Below, one piece after another: positions 22,677-36,027 of a stretch of 64,000 nucleotides of DNA (position 1 is the stretch's first letter; each line of letters starts with the position of its first letter). Position numbers and translations under genes: made by a program. Source of the DNA: Rhabditoides inermis (Eukaryota; Nematoda; Chromadorea; Rhabditida; Rhabditidae); contig CAWZYM010000400.1 in assembly GCA_963966185.1 (NCBI GenBank), positions 1 through 64,000 of the forward strand, given 5' to 3'. The notes below the pieces were generated by a model. It was not told the origin of the DNA, did no database searches, and saw only the letters and a program-made list of their open reading frames with translations.

Positions 22677-23634
22677 GCTATATGAAAAATTGTGCTTACA
22701 TCGTCGTTCCGCGAGGAGTTGCTCCTCCATGAGATCTCGCGTCGTAGAGGAGGATGCCTGCACATTTTGATTTCGATATTGTAACAATCGAAATAAATTA
22801 CTCGGACTCACGTGTAGAGTTCTTCATTCCGACAGCACTTCAGACCGCAGCAGAACTCGACGTAGCGCTGGCATCTGAAGAGAGAGGGGGAGATCAGGAG
22901 GGAGACGGAGAAGGAAAAGGGGAGGAAGAGCAGTGAAAGAGAAAGGAGGACTCACTGGTAAATGATTTCCTCGACCTGCTTGTTGTCTTCATCGTAGTAT
23001 AAGTCATTGTTCTCGTCCGATCGCATCTTATAAGCGCACGTGTCCCGCGTAGCCAGATAGTACAAGTTGTCCTAGAAGATTTTACTATCAGTTAGTTTGG
23101 TCACTCTACCTATTTTGTCTCCATACGTAACCTGAATACGCAATCATTAACAATGGAATTGAATTCCGGTACGTTTCATTCGCGCCCGATCTGAGAGCGT
23201 ATGCGTCTCGGCAATGTCATGGTCAAGAGTCGGCTCTCGACGCGAATCATACAGGAAATAGTAATAGACGCACCATTTGGTAATACCTGTCCCCGAACCA
23301 GTAGCTGCGGCGGTAGCGATCGAGCCAGATGCGAGTGTTGAAGCCCTTGAATCTACATGAGCGGTAGCCTCGAAATCACGCTCACCTTGATTTTGAACGT
23401 CGCGAATCCGCCGGTGATGGTGCGCTTCATGAGTGCCAGCACTTCGGCGTTCGTCACGTTGTTGCCGTCGTTGGCGTGCGTGCCAGACAGACTTCTGAAA
23501 GACGTTTGCGTTGTTGTATCCATGTCGTGTCTCGTGTCTCGTGTGCACCTTGTCTGTAGTGGCATGTAACCGTCTCTCCTGTGCCTCTGCGGTTCAGCTC
23601 CGGCTAGCGCGACGACAAGCAGTAGCCGTAGCAT
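22418..23634 (-). CDS. CX-module protein, secreted or membrane-anchored
   Basis: The start ATG (23632-23634) lies directly behind a TTGCAG acceptor, suggesting trans-splicing. A weak signal peptide (MLRLLLVVALAGA) is followed by basic RHRRDG, then KRTITGGFATFKIK, WLDRYRRSYWFGDR, NLYYLATRDTCAYKMRSDEN and the hallmark YQCQRYVEFCCGLKCCRNEE. The W/F-G-Y block, single Cys and CCGxxCC pattern are those of the nematode-specific CX module (Pfam CX). The last exon encodes a hydrophobic helix (PVAVVLASMILAAF) and ends NCWV with stop TAG at 22418, so a type I membrane anchor or GPI-like tail is possible. Function of the family is unknown. A 200-bp GA tract lies in the intron before the last exon group. 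Confidence 0.8.
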
Positions 23635-23661
23635 CTGCAATCCGCATTCCATCAATCATAG

Positions 23662-23735
<74 letters not shown>

Positions 23736-23850
23736 ATCCACGCCCGCACATCTCTCGCGATTAGAAGGTACAATTTTCGTGTATAGGTGTGTTCGTGTCT
23801 ATCTCTATCTCTCCGGGATCGAAAGTGAAAGGCCCGAGGCGAGTCGAGAA

Positions 23851-23892
<42 letters not shown>

Positions 23893-23964
23893 GGCGGGTG
23901 GTAGGTATGTGGAAACGGGTCACTTCCTAGGTGCGCGAGTCCCGTCGTTGGTCGTCGTTCTAGG
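23635..23964. promoter_or_regulatory. Divergent promoter region with CT/GA tracts
   Basis: 330 bp separate the CX-module gene (-) from the Cys-rich secreted gene (+). It holds a (CT)n tract at 23664-23734 and a (GA)n tract at 23853-23889. Both could act as GAGA-type elements; this is inference. Confidence 0.45.
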
Positions 23965-25063
23965 ATGAGACGTCTCGCGCTCTGTCTACTACTACTCGCG
24001 GCTGTTGCAGGTACGCTTACTACTTACTACTCCGCGAACTCACAAACATCAACAATTAAGCGAAATGGCAATAGAGGTGCGCCGCGCGCCAGAATATGCA
24101 AATAGTATAGTGGCGCGGGGGCGATGCCTAGGTGACTGTTTGCTTTTGCTCAGGGGTCACATGTCGTATTGTGTTCTCGATCGATGCGAGGCGAATCCTC
24201 ATGAAAGTGTGAATGATGTGAATCACTTTCAGCACAGCGCCCACCGCAATGCCCCAACGGACAGCCACCCAAGAAGGACGGCAAGGGAAAGCTCATCCAG
24301 TGCCTGCCAGGTAACTCTATTTCCCTCCCTCCCTCTCTCTCTCTCCCTCTCTCTCTACATCTCTCTCTTTCTCTTTTTTTATCTCTCTCTATCTCCCTCT
24401 TTTTCACTCCCTCTATTCCACGCCCAGCTGATAGTACTTGTTATCGCCGTATGTTACTTGACATCACCGTTTCAATTCGCTATCACCGCATTTCGATCGA
24501 ATGTTCCGAAGAAAGTGAAAGCAGCGTGGCTTCCAAACGGCGTGCGAACAATAGTCTCATATCTGTTCGCTCTACGCAGTATTCCGGTTGGTGGGGCGCG
24601 GGTATCCGAGATCCGAGAGTCTCTTTTCGCCCGCCCGCGCGCCCGCAACCTATCCCCGCGGGCGATTCGCCCCCGTATAGTGGGTCGATCACAATCGCCC
24701 AGCGCCGATCTGACCTTGTTGCACTTTCTGGACATGATACACCCAGAGACAAGAGAGACGTGGTTGCAGGCTTCTCGCAGCGGCTCACATGCGGCGCGTC
24801 GCACGACTGCTTCTTCACCGGACTCAACTACATGTGCTGCCCCTCCAACGTGCTGCAGTGAGTCGAACTCAGCACTGACAAGCACGCAATCCGTGAAGAA
24901 AGAAAACAACTGGGGAGAATGGTATCCTCCTAAAAAACAGTGAGGATACACGATTCTTTTCAGGCCGCACGAGCAGCCTTCTTGCCCATCTCCCCATCTC
25001 ACCGTACTCGGTGGAGACGGCACGCCTATGAGGTGCTCACCTAGAACCAGGACATGCCCCGAG

Positions 25064-25112
<49 letters not shown>

Positions 25113-26869
25113 TATATATATGTATCAGAATCAGAATCAGAATATTTATCTCGAATCAAGTAGCACACAAGATCGATTACGTAAATAACGGTGAGATACG
25201 GTAAAATACAGTAATACAATGCCTACTGCGAAGGGAGAGAGAGGGGGAGAGAGGAAGAGAGAGGAGAGATAATCATGAGAAATTCAATCGAAACATGATG
25301 TGTAGAGTAGTCGGTAGTAACTGGAATGCCTCGTGGGTGGGTGGGTGTGTTGTCTTGTCACGTTATCATCTTTCTTCACCCACGTGCCGTCGTATCAGTG
25401 ATTTCAAAGGGGTTGAGAACAAAGATGGTGTGCGAGTTGGTGAGATGAGTGCAGATGACAGAGAAAAAGAGAGAGCTTTGATTTAACAGTTTTATCTCAA
25501 ACTGTATGGCATGGAGTTCATATCAGTTAGTTGAAAAATGTCTTGGTTCCGACCGTTTGAGCTTTTAGAAAGAAGGAGAGAGAAAGAGAGAGAAAACATG
25601 TATTTGCAGTCCTCGATGTTCTGCGCGGACGTCGGCAGTGCCTACGTGTGCTGTGAGAAGTCGATCGTGGCAGAGCCAGTCGAAGAAGCCCCCGCCAAGC
25701 CTCCCGGCCCCGAGGAGAGCCTCGAGTGCCCCGGTAACTCGATCGGCGTCCTCAACGTCGACGGCTCGCGCAAGATCTGCAACAGCCAGCGCTCGTGCGG
25801 CAAGCGCTCCGAGTTCTGCTACGGCGAGATGAAGCGCTCCATCTGCTGCGAGCGCTACGACACCGCCTCCTACGACGAGCCCACGACTACGAAAAAGACC
25901 ACTACTACTTCGACTACCACGACTACCACTGAGGCTCCCCTGTCGCAGGAGCAGGAGCCCGCTGTTCTCGAGGGCCAGATCGCGGAGCTGGAGAAGGAGC
26001 TCACACAGGTGTCGGTGCAGCTCAACCGGCAGGTGATCGACCGAACCACGCCGGAGATGAACCGCATCCTCGACGACAACAGCGCCGAGACGCGGAAGGA
26101 GCTGCTCGCCAAGCTCGTCTCGGCGGATGTCATCGACCGCGACATGGTGGACAAGGAGCGGTCGGCCGAGGTGGCTCCGCCCGCGCCCAGGAAAAAGAAG
26201 ACGCGCAGGAGGAAGACCACGACCACTACCACTACCACGTCTGCACCCATGGTGAGGATCTCGAAAATGTCAGATTGTATCAATACGCAATGCAGATCGA
26301 GGTCTCTCCAATCCGGATATAGCGATTCTGGATAAAGGATTGATTGCAGATCGAGGACTCTGCCGATCTGTCGGTGATCGAGGAGCTGTCCACCCGCGGC
26401 TCGATCCTCAACGCAGCTCCGCCAGGCCACTCCCCGCGCCCCTCAAAGAGACTGCCACAGAAGCAGCTGGGTGCAGACGAGCAGTTCCGATACAGGTTGG
26501 TCAACCTGCATTGATCATAAAACTACTCGAATCACTGATTATCAAACTTCTCGAAATCTCAAAACAATGGTAATCATTGGTCACTTTGACTTTGTCATCA
26601 AACATATCAAAACGTTTGTCATCAAACTTCTCAATTTTCATCTATACGATTGTATCCCGTGAAAAAGAAACAATTATTCTCAGGATGCACGGCGTGCGCA
26701 CGGCGTCCGAGTCGCAGTTCCACAAGGTCGAGCAGGGCGGCGGCATCTTCTCCACGCCCGAGAAGCGGGTCATGGCACAGCAGTTCCTCCTACACCAGAT
26801 CCGCAACGGATGGCCCTATGACGACCGGTACTACCGACCTGGTGAGTAGTGAGAGAGGAGGAGAGAGAG

Positions 26870-26916
<47 letters not shown>

Positions 26917-27012
26917 GAGAGAGGGAGGGAGTGACGTCATCTTCCAGATGCGGAAGCGTTCACGCCGGAGCAGCGTCGCGCCATGGCCGACATCCACTTC
27001 AGCGACAACTGA
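23965..27012 (+). CDS. Secreted Cys-rich (lustrin/EB-type) protein with Thr/Lys linkers
   Basis: ATG 23965 opens a signal peptide ([15 protein letters not shown]). Three Cys-rich repeats follow, each ending in [22 protein letters not shown] then [21 protein letters not shown]; and [20 protein letters not shown] with [13 protein letters not shown]. This CxxxxxCxxxxxxxCC pattern is that of lustrin-type/EB-like repeats common in nematode matrix proteins. Then come a Thr-rich linker, a charged helical segment ([20 protein letters not shown]), a second Lys/Arg-Thr linker, and a C-terminal segment [15 protein letters not shown] ending DIHFSDN with stop TGA at 27010-27012. An extracellular structural role is inferred. 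One intron acceptor (before IEDSADLS) lies in a dispersed repeat at 26310-26347. Confidence 0.75.
25118..25165 (-). repeat. Variant LINE/SINE-type 3' end with (TTCTGA)n tail
   Basis: In reverse complement it reads TTGATTCGAGATAAATATTC then (TGATTC)n. The GATTC-GATAAA core links it to the dispersed repeat family; the tail unit differs. Confidence 0.5.
26310..26347 (+). repeat. GATTCCGGATAAA dispersed repeat used as splice acceptor
   Basis: CCGGATATAGCGATTCTGGA followed by TAAAGGATTGATTGCAG. The terminal TTGCAG of the copy is the acceptor of the next exon of the Cys-rich secreted protein. Confidence 0.65.
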
Positions 27013-27529
27013 ACACCATCAACTGAACTCCACAGACCCCCCCCCCTTCTAATAACTGCCCTCCATAATATACGGATTCGCCTTGTCTCAATTCTGCGTG
27101 TATTGCCCCGTCATGTCTTCTCCGGGAGATGATGCATTAATAAATGACGTCATGATGTCTATGCAAATGAGCTTGCGTCCGTGGGAATCTGTCTCTTTCT
27201 CCCTTGGTCGCCAGTATCGATCCGGGTCAGTGGCTGGCGCGCCGCGCGGACTGCCCCACGCGAGGCGGTCACTGCTGTGTGTGCAAAAGAGCACGCGTTC
27301 GCTCACTCACTACACTAAATTACATTTCACACACAAATAGTCGCCGGAAGCTCCGTATAGGATCGGGACGTACACTTTTTTTTTTGAATTTCGCCCCGTG
27401 AATTGTGTCGTGGTGACGTATTCCAATTTCACGCCTCGCCCGCCGTAGCTTGACTGTTATCGCATCGTTTGCTGGTGTTCCCGGTGTGTGTGTGATTCAT
27501 TGCGTGTTGTAGAGGTCCTTCGAAGCACG
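27013..27529. promoter_or_regulatory. HID-1 upstream region
   Basis: 517 bp between tandem plus-strand genes. It contains AATAAATGACG near 27139 and an exact POU octamer ATGCAAAT at 27161-27168. No exon is supported here. Confidence 0.4.
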
Positions 27530-28337
27530 ATGGGTGCTTCGGGGAGCAAGGTGAACTTCCGACAGGCGGTCATCGAGATGACCTCCAAGCCCGGCAAGGT
27601 AGGCAAGGAGTTTGAGAACGTTCACGAAGGTGTTGTTGTTGTAGATCGACGACGACGCTTTCTGGGAGCAGCTGTGGTCGCCCGAGAATGTCAACAACGG
27701 TGAGAGCGTTGTTCTTTGTGGCAATATGATTGTAATGTTGTCTGCATTTGGCATTTGCATAGCTATATCGCCGAGTGTTGTAATGTCACTCACATCGTGA
27801 AGCGTGCTGGAACAGATTGTTCATGTCAATCAATAATTATGTAATATCAATGAATCAATAAATCAATAACCATTGCAGTATGCGACGTGTTCGCGCTGAT
27901 CCCGGGCAGCGACATTCGCGCACTTCGCGAGCAGAACCCCAACAACCTCGCCACACTTGTGTACAAGGTGTGTTTTGATACTTTTAGTTTGTGTTCTTGT
28001 GTTCGCTGTCATATAGTTTGTGTTTTGGTGTACATGCATTTTATCGGTGAAGTAGGTGTTCTGACCTTGTTGATTCAGGCGCTGGAGAAGCTCACAGAGG
28101 CGCGCGACCATCCCGGCACGCTGAACGTGAAGAAGGTGGGGAACTTGATTTCATTTTTTTTGTTGAGTGCATTGTTTCATTTGTTGTTTTATAGGTTGAC
28201 TTATAACATTTTGTTTGATTGATTTATTGTAATCGTCCAGGTTATCAACTGCGTTCGGCTGCTCACCCGCCTCATTCCCTACATGCTAGAGGAGGCCGAC
28301 TGGAGGAACTACTTTTGGAACCCGGTGAGTCACTCTT

Positions 28338-28382
<45 letters not shown>

Positions 28383-31300
28383 CTCTTTCTCCATCTCTCT
28401 CATCCCTCATCTCCAGGTGCCATCGGGCGACCAGCAGATCCCTCTCGCCTCCTGCCTCCTCTCGGTCGTCTCGGACCTCCTCTTCTGTCCCGAGCTCACC
28501 GTCGCCATCAACCCCAACCAGCCAGTGAGTCGGGTTTTTTCCACTTCAAATGAAAATAAATGTATTTGTGAAGGGTGTGTGAAACTATTACGATCATGTT
28601 AAAACACTTTCTAACATTGCTAGGCGGGCGCTGATCTCTCGTCACTCGACAGTTGCGAGTACATTTGGGAGGCGGGCGTCGGGTACGCAGCCAAACCGCC
28701 ATCTGTAGCCACGCACGACCAGCACAGGTACGAGTGGTTGTTTGTTTGTTTGTTTGTTGTTGTTCACCTTGTTTACCGCTGTCTACAGGACGGAGCTGCT
28801 CAAGCTCCTCATGGCATGCTTCTCCGAGGTCATCTACGCGCCCGTCAACGGTAGGTTACCGTTTCTTTGGATCAAATGTATTGATTAGTGGACCATTCTT
28901 GTCAGACGAGAACCGCATGCGGTGGATCGCGCGATTCACCAGTGGAGAGAACCGCCACGTCCTGCCCCTATTCACATCTATGCTCAATGTGGTGAGTGTT
29001 AATTGTGTTATTTTCATTTGTTACTGGTTTAGTCAACGATTCTCGCTAGACAGTCGATCATACAATGGTTCGTACAATGTTGTTCTCTTTTTATATGCTA
29101 TACTCCATATCCCGTCAGGTGTGCGCGTACGACCCGGTCGGCATGGGTCTGCCCTACAACTACCTGCTCTTCAACGACTTCCGGGAGCCGCTCGTGCAGG
29201 TGAGTAGATTGGTCACCTGTCGATCATATTAGAAATAGATCATACTCATGTTCTGCCGTTTCTGAAGACGTTGTGTGAATACTGTATTCATCGTTCACTG
29301 CAACACCTTGCAGACCGCCCTTCAAGCTCTCATCGTGTGCCTCGACAAAGACAGCCAGCCGAGCAACGACGATGTGAGTGTATACGGTATTACTGTATAT
29401 TGATTATCCTTGTCATACTGTATCGTACCCGTTCAGACTGGCTACGCGGACAACTACTTCATCAACTACCTCTCGCGCATACACAGGGAGGAGGACTTTG
29501 AGTTCATGCTCAAGGTACAGTTATGAGCCTTTTTGATAATTATCAAATCAATATCACCTCAGGGCATCACCCGCCTGCTGTCGAACCCGCTGCAATCGTC
29601 GTACCTGCCCAACTCTACGAAGAAGGTCACCTTCCATCAGGAGCTGCTCGTTTTGCTCTGGAAGTGCTGCGAGTACAACCAGGTTCGTCCATCTTTCCGG
29701 GCTGTCTTTTACCTTTCTCTCTCCAGAAGTTTATGTTCTACGTGCTGAAGACGTCGGACGTGCTGGAGATTCTCGTGCCCATCCTCTACCATATTGCCGA
29801 CGCGCGCAACGACCAGTGTGAGTGGGGTGGCGGCTTGTTGTGATGTTTTCTTATTCTTCACTATGAAACAGTGATACACGGCGAGACCAGAGCAAACTGT
29901 ATCTTGTTGTACTACTCTAACCAGTGAAATCTATTATGCAAAAAATAAAAGGGGAAGAGAAGCATAGATAAAAGAGAGTGAACATGGTTTCGACTCCTGT
30001 CATCAGACATCTTGCTTGCCGTGGATGCTCAGGCTCATCCGTGATCGTGCCGGACATAGTCTTTCTCTCATCGTGCTCATCCGTTGCTTCTTCAGCCCGC
30101 GTGGGTCTCATCCACATGGGCGTGTTCCTGATCCTGCTGCTGTCGGGCGAGCGCAACTTTGGCGTGCGATTGAACAAGCCCTACACTGCGCGCGCCGCCA
30201 TCGACGTCCAGTCGTTCAACGGCACCCACGCCGACCTACTCATTCTGGTACGTTGTTTCATCTTTTTGATGATGTTGTGTAACTTGAACGTATATGATTT
30301 TGTTATCTTTATCTTAGGTCTTCCACATACGTTTCCATGTTTACGTAACTATCATTCTTGTGCTTGTATTGATTCGTAACTTTGCATTTTAGGTCTTTCA
30401 CAAGCTGATCACGACCGGCAACCACCGACTACAGTCGCTGTTCGACTGTCTGCTCACGATTGTCGTAAACGTGTCGCCCTACCTCAAGAGCATCTCCATG
30501 GTAGCCAGCAACAAGCTCGTCCACCTGGTACGTCTCTCTTTCTCTCTCTCCCTCTCTCTCTTCCTCTCTCTCTCTCTCTCCCTCCCTCTCTCTCTATCTC
30601 CGACTATTAGATTTGTCTAAAACTCCTATGTGTGTTTTGTGTATATCTCCCCCTTTCCAGGTGGAGGCGTTCTCGACGCCGTGGTTCCTGTTCTCCTCGC
30701 AGGCCAACCACCACCTCGTCTTCTTCCTCCTCGAAGTCTTCAACAACATCATACAGTACCAGTTTGACGGTGAGTTGGTTGGTTGGCTGGATATGCAGAG
30801 AGGAGAGAGATAGACCTATCTTGTTCTCGACTCGGAAGACTCCGGATTCAAGTGGATAAACAATAAGAGAGAGAGAGAGAGAAAGAGATAAAGAGAGATG
30901 TGTGTCTCAGGCAACTCGAACCTGATCTACACCATCATTCGCAAACGGCAGGTGTTCTACCAGCTCGCCAACCTACCTACCGACGCCACCTCCATCTCCA
31001 AGGTACCGTAACCTTACAACACGGAATACGTTTGTTACGATCTTTTATCGATGAGGCGTTCTCGACGCCTCGGGTACTGCATACCATACCATACTTGTTG
31101 TTTGTTGTTTATCACATGTACATACAATACAATACCATACCATACTCTGTGCAGTCGCTGTCGGGGCGGAAGGGCAAGGGCAAGGAGGAGATAGTGGAGC
31201 AGTTGAAGTCGCCGACTGCGGCCGCGCCGCCGCCCCTGCCGACAGGAACCACCGCGCCCTGTCTCGCCGCCACCCCACAGATGGCATCCGAGAGCGCCGA

Positions 31301-32503
31301 CTGGGCAGCCGCACCCGCTGTCGCACCAGAGGAGTGGACCGCCAGCAGCGAGTGGGCCGATGCGTGGAAGGTGGGAGGGAGGGAGAAGGGAGGGAGAGAG
31401 AGAAAAGGGGAAGGAGGGAAGAAGGGTGGAAGGAAGGAGGTAAGATAGAGAGAGGGGGAACGAGAGTGAGAGGAAGAGGGAGAAATTGACGTCATTGCAG
31501 GCCAAGCTGCCGCTGCAGACGATTATGCGATTGTTGCAAGTGCTCGTTCCACAGGTGGAGAAGATTTGCATCGACAAGTGAGTGAGCAATGGTAGTGAGT
31601 AGTGAGACAGAGTGATTGATACATGTGAGCAGTGATGCCTAGTATCTATATGTGTTTTGCCGCGCTTTTTGCCCTTTTGATCTTATCTGACACACTGGTT
31701 CTCTGCACAGATTTGCGGGTGATTTGATTATGCCTTATCGATGATTCACCGCGTGGGTGGTTCCGAGTTTCGCTGGCGTAATATGTAAATATCTAATTGG
31801 ATCGGGGATTTGAAACAGTGAATAACATGAATGTATTTATAGATACCTGGTGTAAACAGATTACGCGGTCAGATGGGAATAGAGAGAGAAGGGGAGAGAG
31901 AGGGAGGGAGGGAGAGAGAGAGGGAGAGAGAGAGGGCGAGAGGGGGGGGAGAGAGACGGAGAGAGAGAGAGAGAGAGAGAGAGATGTCGGTTGCAGGGGT
32001 CTGACGGACGAGTCGGAGATTCTCAAGTTCCTCCAGCACGGCACCCTTGTCGGTCTCCTTCCCGTCCCCCATCCAATTCTCATCAGGAAATATCAGGTAG
32101 AAATCTGTCCCCATAAGTTGCAATCTATCAATCAATTGTCGGAATCGTTATATCTGAATATGACAACACAATCATGATGATAGGTAAAGTTGGTTTGGGT
32201 TGAAGGGTCAGGATTCTGTTGTGTATCGAGCAGTTAAGGTGTACTTTTTGATCTTTTATCTCCTTTGAAAATGCATTGTTTCATGTTCGTTTCCATGTGA
32301 TTTCACTTGTTTAGGCCAACGCGGGCACAAGTCACTGGTTCCGAACGTACATGTGGGGAGTCATTTACCTCAGGTGAGGAGAGAGATAGAGAGAGAGGGA
32401 GGGAGAGAGAGAGAGAGAAGTGAATCGTGTCGTTTCCAGAAACACGGACCCTCCCATCTGGTACGACACGGAAGTGAAGCTGTTCGAGATTCAAAAGATG
32501 TGA
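27530..32503 (+). CDS. hid-1: HID-1, dense-core vesicle sorting protein
   Basis: About 23 exons encode roughly 700 residues matching HID-1/HID1, a peripheral Golgi/trans-Golgi protein needed for dense-core vesicle biogenesis and neuropeptide sorting. The start MGASGSKVNFRQAVIEMTSK has the Gly2 myristoylation context of the family. Strong blocks are IDDDAFWEQLWSPENVNN, CVRLLTRLIPYMLEEADWRN, RMRWIARFTSGENRHVLPLF, YDPVGMGLPYNYLLFNDFRE, HQELLVLLWKCCEYNQKFMF, GERNFGVRLNKPYTARAAID and, at the end, THADLL and ATP-poor acidic linkers followed by TSHWFRTYMWGVIYLRNTDP and KLFEIQKM (stop 32501-32503). An Ala/Pro-rich segment near 31200-31370 is the usual divergent loop. AATAAA lies at 32749. The downstream neighbour encodes a Rab; both act in membrane traffic, but the 566-bp gap argues against a tight operon. 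Confidence 0.97.
32121..32167 (-). repeat. GATTCCGGATAAA/(TTGA)n dispersed repeat, copy
   Basis: In reverse complement: GTCATATTCAGATATAACGA then TTCCGACAATTGATTGATAG. It lies in an intron of HID-1. Confidence 0.65.
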
Positions 32504-33069
32504 TGATTTTCTCCGTCGTCTTGTCATATACGCCCTCCAGCTATTAACTCTCTTGTATATTCGTTGACTGGTCGCATTGGCGAATATCAGCATTCTTCCT
32601 CCCTTCCCCTCTCCTCTTTGTCCCTTTCGCCCCTGTCTCCCAGAGAATAGTCATAACAATTGCACAATCTATTCCCTCTCTTTTCTCCCCCCGTTGTGAG
32701 CGCATATATGACACTGTCTGTGGGTCGCTTTTTGCAGTGTCACATTATAATAAACGTTTTTTTCCTTCTCCTTTTCACATTCCCATATGTGTTCTGTGAA
32801 CGTGATTGCGGTGAACTCGTACCAGTATAGTCATTACTATTATGTACCCAGCCGATAGCGAGTGACCATGAATCATATCAATGATCGTGTCTCTCTCTCT
32901 CGCGTGCCACTCTCCCGCATTGCCACGCCCTCTCGCGTGTGTCTCTCTCTCTCACTCTCTGCGCACTCGCTGTGTCTCGCGTATCCGTTCGGCCCCGCCC
33001 TCTCTCTCTTTGGCCAGACAATTCCCCCGTCTCTCTCTCTCTCCCTCGTTCCCGCATGCACACGCATCG
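32504..33069. other. HID-1 3' flank and Rab promoter
   Basis: The HID-1 3' UTR runs to about 32770 (AATAAA 32749-32754). The rest, rich in CTCTCT and CGCGTG motifs, precedes the Rab start codon. No other feature seen. Confidence 0.5.
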
Positions 33070-33588
33070 ATGAGCTACAACTACCTCTTCAAGGTGAGTC
33101 CATACCCTCCCGGATATCCACCTTCTCTCTTTATCGATCATATCATTGATTACCGTTCGCCGCGACTGAAGGTCACGGCTGCGTAATTTTCCGCGCGTTT
33201 GATTTGTTTGGTTTCGCTATAGTCGATTCAGCGTTTTTTTTTCTCTCGCTCGCTCAAAATCCGCCGTGCCATTTGCGTGTAAGTGGAATGATTGTTCGGC
33301 TTGCGCGACGGGCCCCGACCTACCCTCAAATCGATCGATGCATGTGTAATATTTGAGGGCATATGAGTCAGCCCAGCCGCTGGAGGGGTGATCAATATGC
33401 TAATCAAGGGGAGCGTCTTGAATATGGTGATGTGGTAATTGGTGTTTAGATCGTGGTGGTGGGCGACCACAACTGTGGCAAGTCGTGCATTCTACTGCGA
33501 TTCGCCGAGAACTCGTTCCGCACCGATCACATCTCGACACTCGGCGTCGACTTCAAGCTCAAGACCATCAAGCTCGGCAGGTACGCAC

Positions 33589-33639
<51 letters not shown>

Positions 33640-35437
33640 AGTCGTGTGTCAGGGACAAGATCCGACTGGAGCTATGGGACACGGCAGGGATGGAGCGCTA
33701 CCGCACCATCTACAACTCGTGAGTGTTCTGTCTTGTGTACGGTTTTGTGTAGCTCCGAGTTGTGTGTGTGTATGTGTATCTCTCCCGCGCTTCTTCTACT
33801 TTCCCCCACCACTATTGTTTGTCCGACTCAAGCAGAGATAGTGAGAGCGGCGAGTAAAATGAGACACCGCCCACCCATGAGTAGTCAGAGTGAGAGAGAG
33901 AGTGAGAGAGAGTGAGAGAGAGAGAGTGAGAGGCATGGGAACACCAATCGTGCACTCTTGTGTACAGATGTCGCCGCGACATTTTGTGCATGCGAAATGT
34001 TTTTGCGGATGACTCAGGATTTCTATGGGGGTATAAACCGCCAGCTGCGACGTTTTGGATGCCACCACCTCTTTTTCTCGTGCTTGATCTTTTTCTCGCC
34101 TCCCCCCTCTCTCTCACTCAACAGAGCGAAACTCGATAACTCGTTGAAGAGATGAGAAAGCAGAAAAAGACAGGAGAGTGATTGGCAGAGCGTGGGGCGA
34201 GAGAGCGTGGGATGTGGAGAGGTGCAGACATATGTGTTTCAGCTACTACCACTCTGCGCACGGCGTCATGTGCGTGTTCGATCTCACCAGCGAGAAGAGC
34301 TTTGAGAACCTCGAGAACTACTGGCTCAAGGTGCGCTTGTTTACCTTGTTTACATAGTTGTTTACCCGTTGTTTACAGGAGATCCGCCAGCACGCTCCCC
34401 AGAACGCAGTGCTCATGATTGTCGGCAACAAGGCCGATCTCGACGACCAGAGAAAGGTGTGTTTTTCTTTTTCCCGCCGTTTTTTTATATTTTCCTATGT
34501 AATCATGACTCTTGAGCGCCCGCCGGGTCAAAGTGGGTCATCAATTTCCTCTCCTCTTTCCTCCCACCCACCTACCCTCTCTCTTTTCATCCCAATGCAT
34601 TCATGATTCTATTTATAATCGTGTCTCAGTCTCAGGAAGGGATAGTGAAAGAGAGAGAGAGAGAGAGAGAGACCGAACGCTCTATTGTTATTTTTCGCGC
34701 GTTTTTTTTGCTGTGAATTTTTCATATCACATTGCCATTTTCCCTGGAAGCGTCTGTCCCGTGTCGATAATGGACGAATCCTCGATGTTCTCTCTCTCTA
34801 TTTCCCTCCCTCTCTCCTCTCTCATCCCTCCTTCAACGCATCTCAAATACCCCCGGGCCCGCGCCTCGAAATGAACGTCTCGGATAATTGAAATTGCTGT
34901 GCGAGGGGGTTCAGTAGCGTCAAGTGTGCCTCCTTATGCTCTTCCATCTCCAGGTGGACTTTGACCGTGCCGAGAAACTCGCCGCCCGGCTCGGCGTCTC
35001 CCTCTACGAAGTCTCCGCCAAGACCGGTACGTCATTTTTTCTTCAAAAATTTGTTTATCCATAAAAACATCGCAATGCGGACTTCCGCTATCGAATCGCA
35101 ACCAAGGAACGCAGTTCGAAGGCGTTCGTTTCAAACTGTCATAAGATCGCGAGATTGAGAGGGGGTGGAGAGTGGGTGATCGCGCGAGTAGTGAACGAGG
35201 ATATGGAAGAGTGGTTGGGGATAGTGTGTGTGTGTACCGGTAGGATTAGTGATGGTTGTGTGGGAGAGGGGGGCGGGTGCGCAAACACTATACAACGATA
35301 CACGCGACGGATCATGTAAGTGCACCATATACACATATATAGGAGCACCTGTTTGGAGTGGGTCGAGAGATCACTGGATCTTTGAAAAGGAGGTAATGGT
35401 CGATGAAAAAAAGGTGGTACGTGGATCAAGAGGGCGA

Positions 35438-35478
<41 letters not shown>

Positions 35479-35979
35479 CCATCTGGTCCTAAATAGATCG
35501 ATTTATTACCGATAAGAAAACTGACATCATCAGCAAGCAGTGAGCATTGATAAACAAGTATTGGGTTTGCATTGACTCATTTTTTGCGCCAAATGGGAGA
35601 TACATGTTCACTAATCGGGCTCTCGCATTCCCATTCATAGAGGACAATCAATCAATCAATCGTTTATCCGGAATCAATATAAAGTAAAATTTTCCCTCAA
35701 TTGGCATGGAAGCAAAGAGACCCTCGGAGCTCTACACGTCAAGAATGGTACTCTTCATAGAGGACATTCGTCATAATCATTCGCTTGCGATTCCGAATGA
35801 ACATTTGATGCGATTGATTTGATGATTGCAGGCATCAACTGCGAGGACGCGTTCCACACTCTGGCGGCTGCGATGCGGGAACGCGTCTGTCAACAACAGA
35901 TCAGCGACGACAGCGACGATCAGGAGACGTTCAGGTGAGTACTCTCTCTCCCTCTCCCTCCCTCTCTCTCTCTCTCTCT

Positions 35980-36027
<48 letters not shown>

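Noticed and set aside
35088..35145. TTCGAAGGCGTTCGTTTCAAAC taken as a fifth MITE copy
   Set aside because: Only a short internal motif matches and no terminal repeat is visible, so it is too weak to call.
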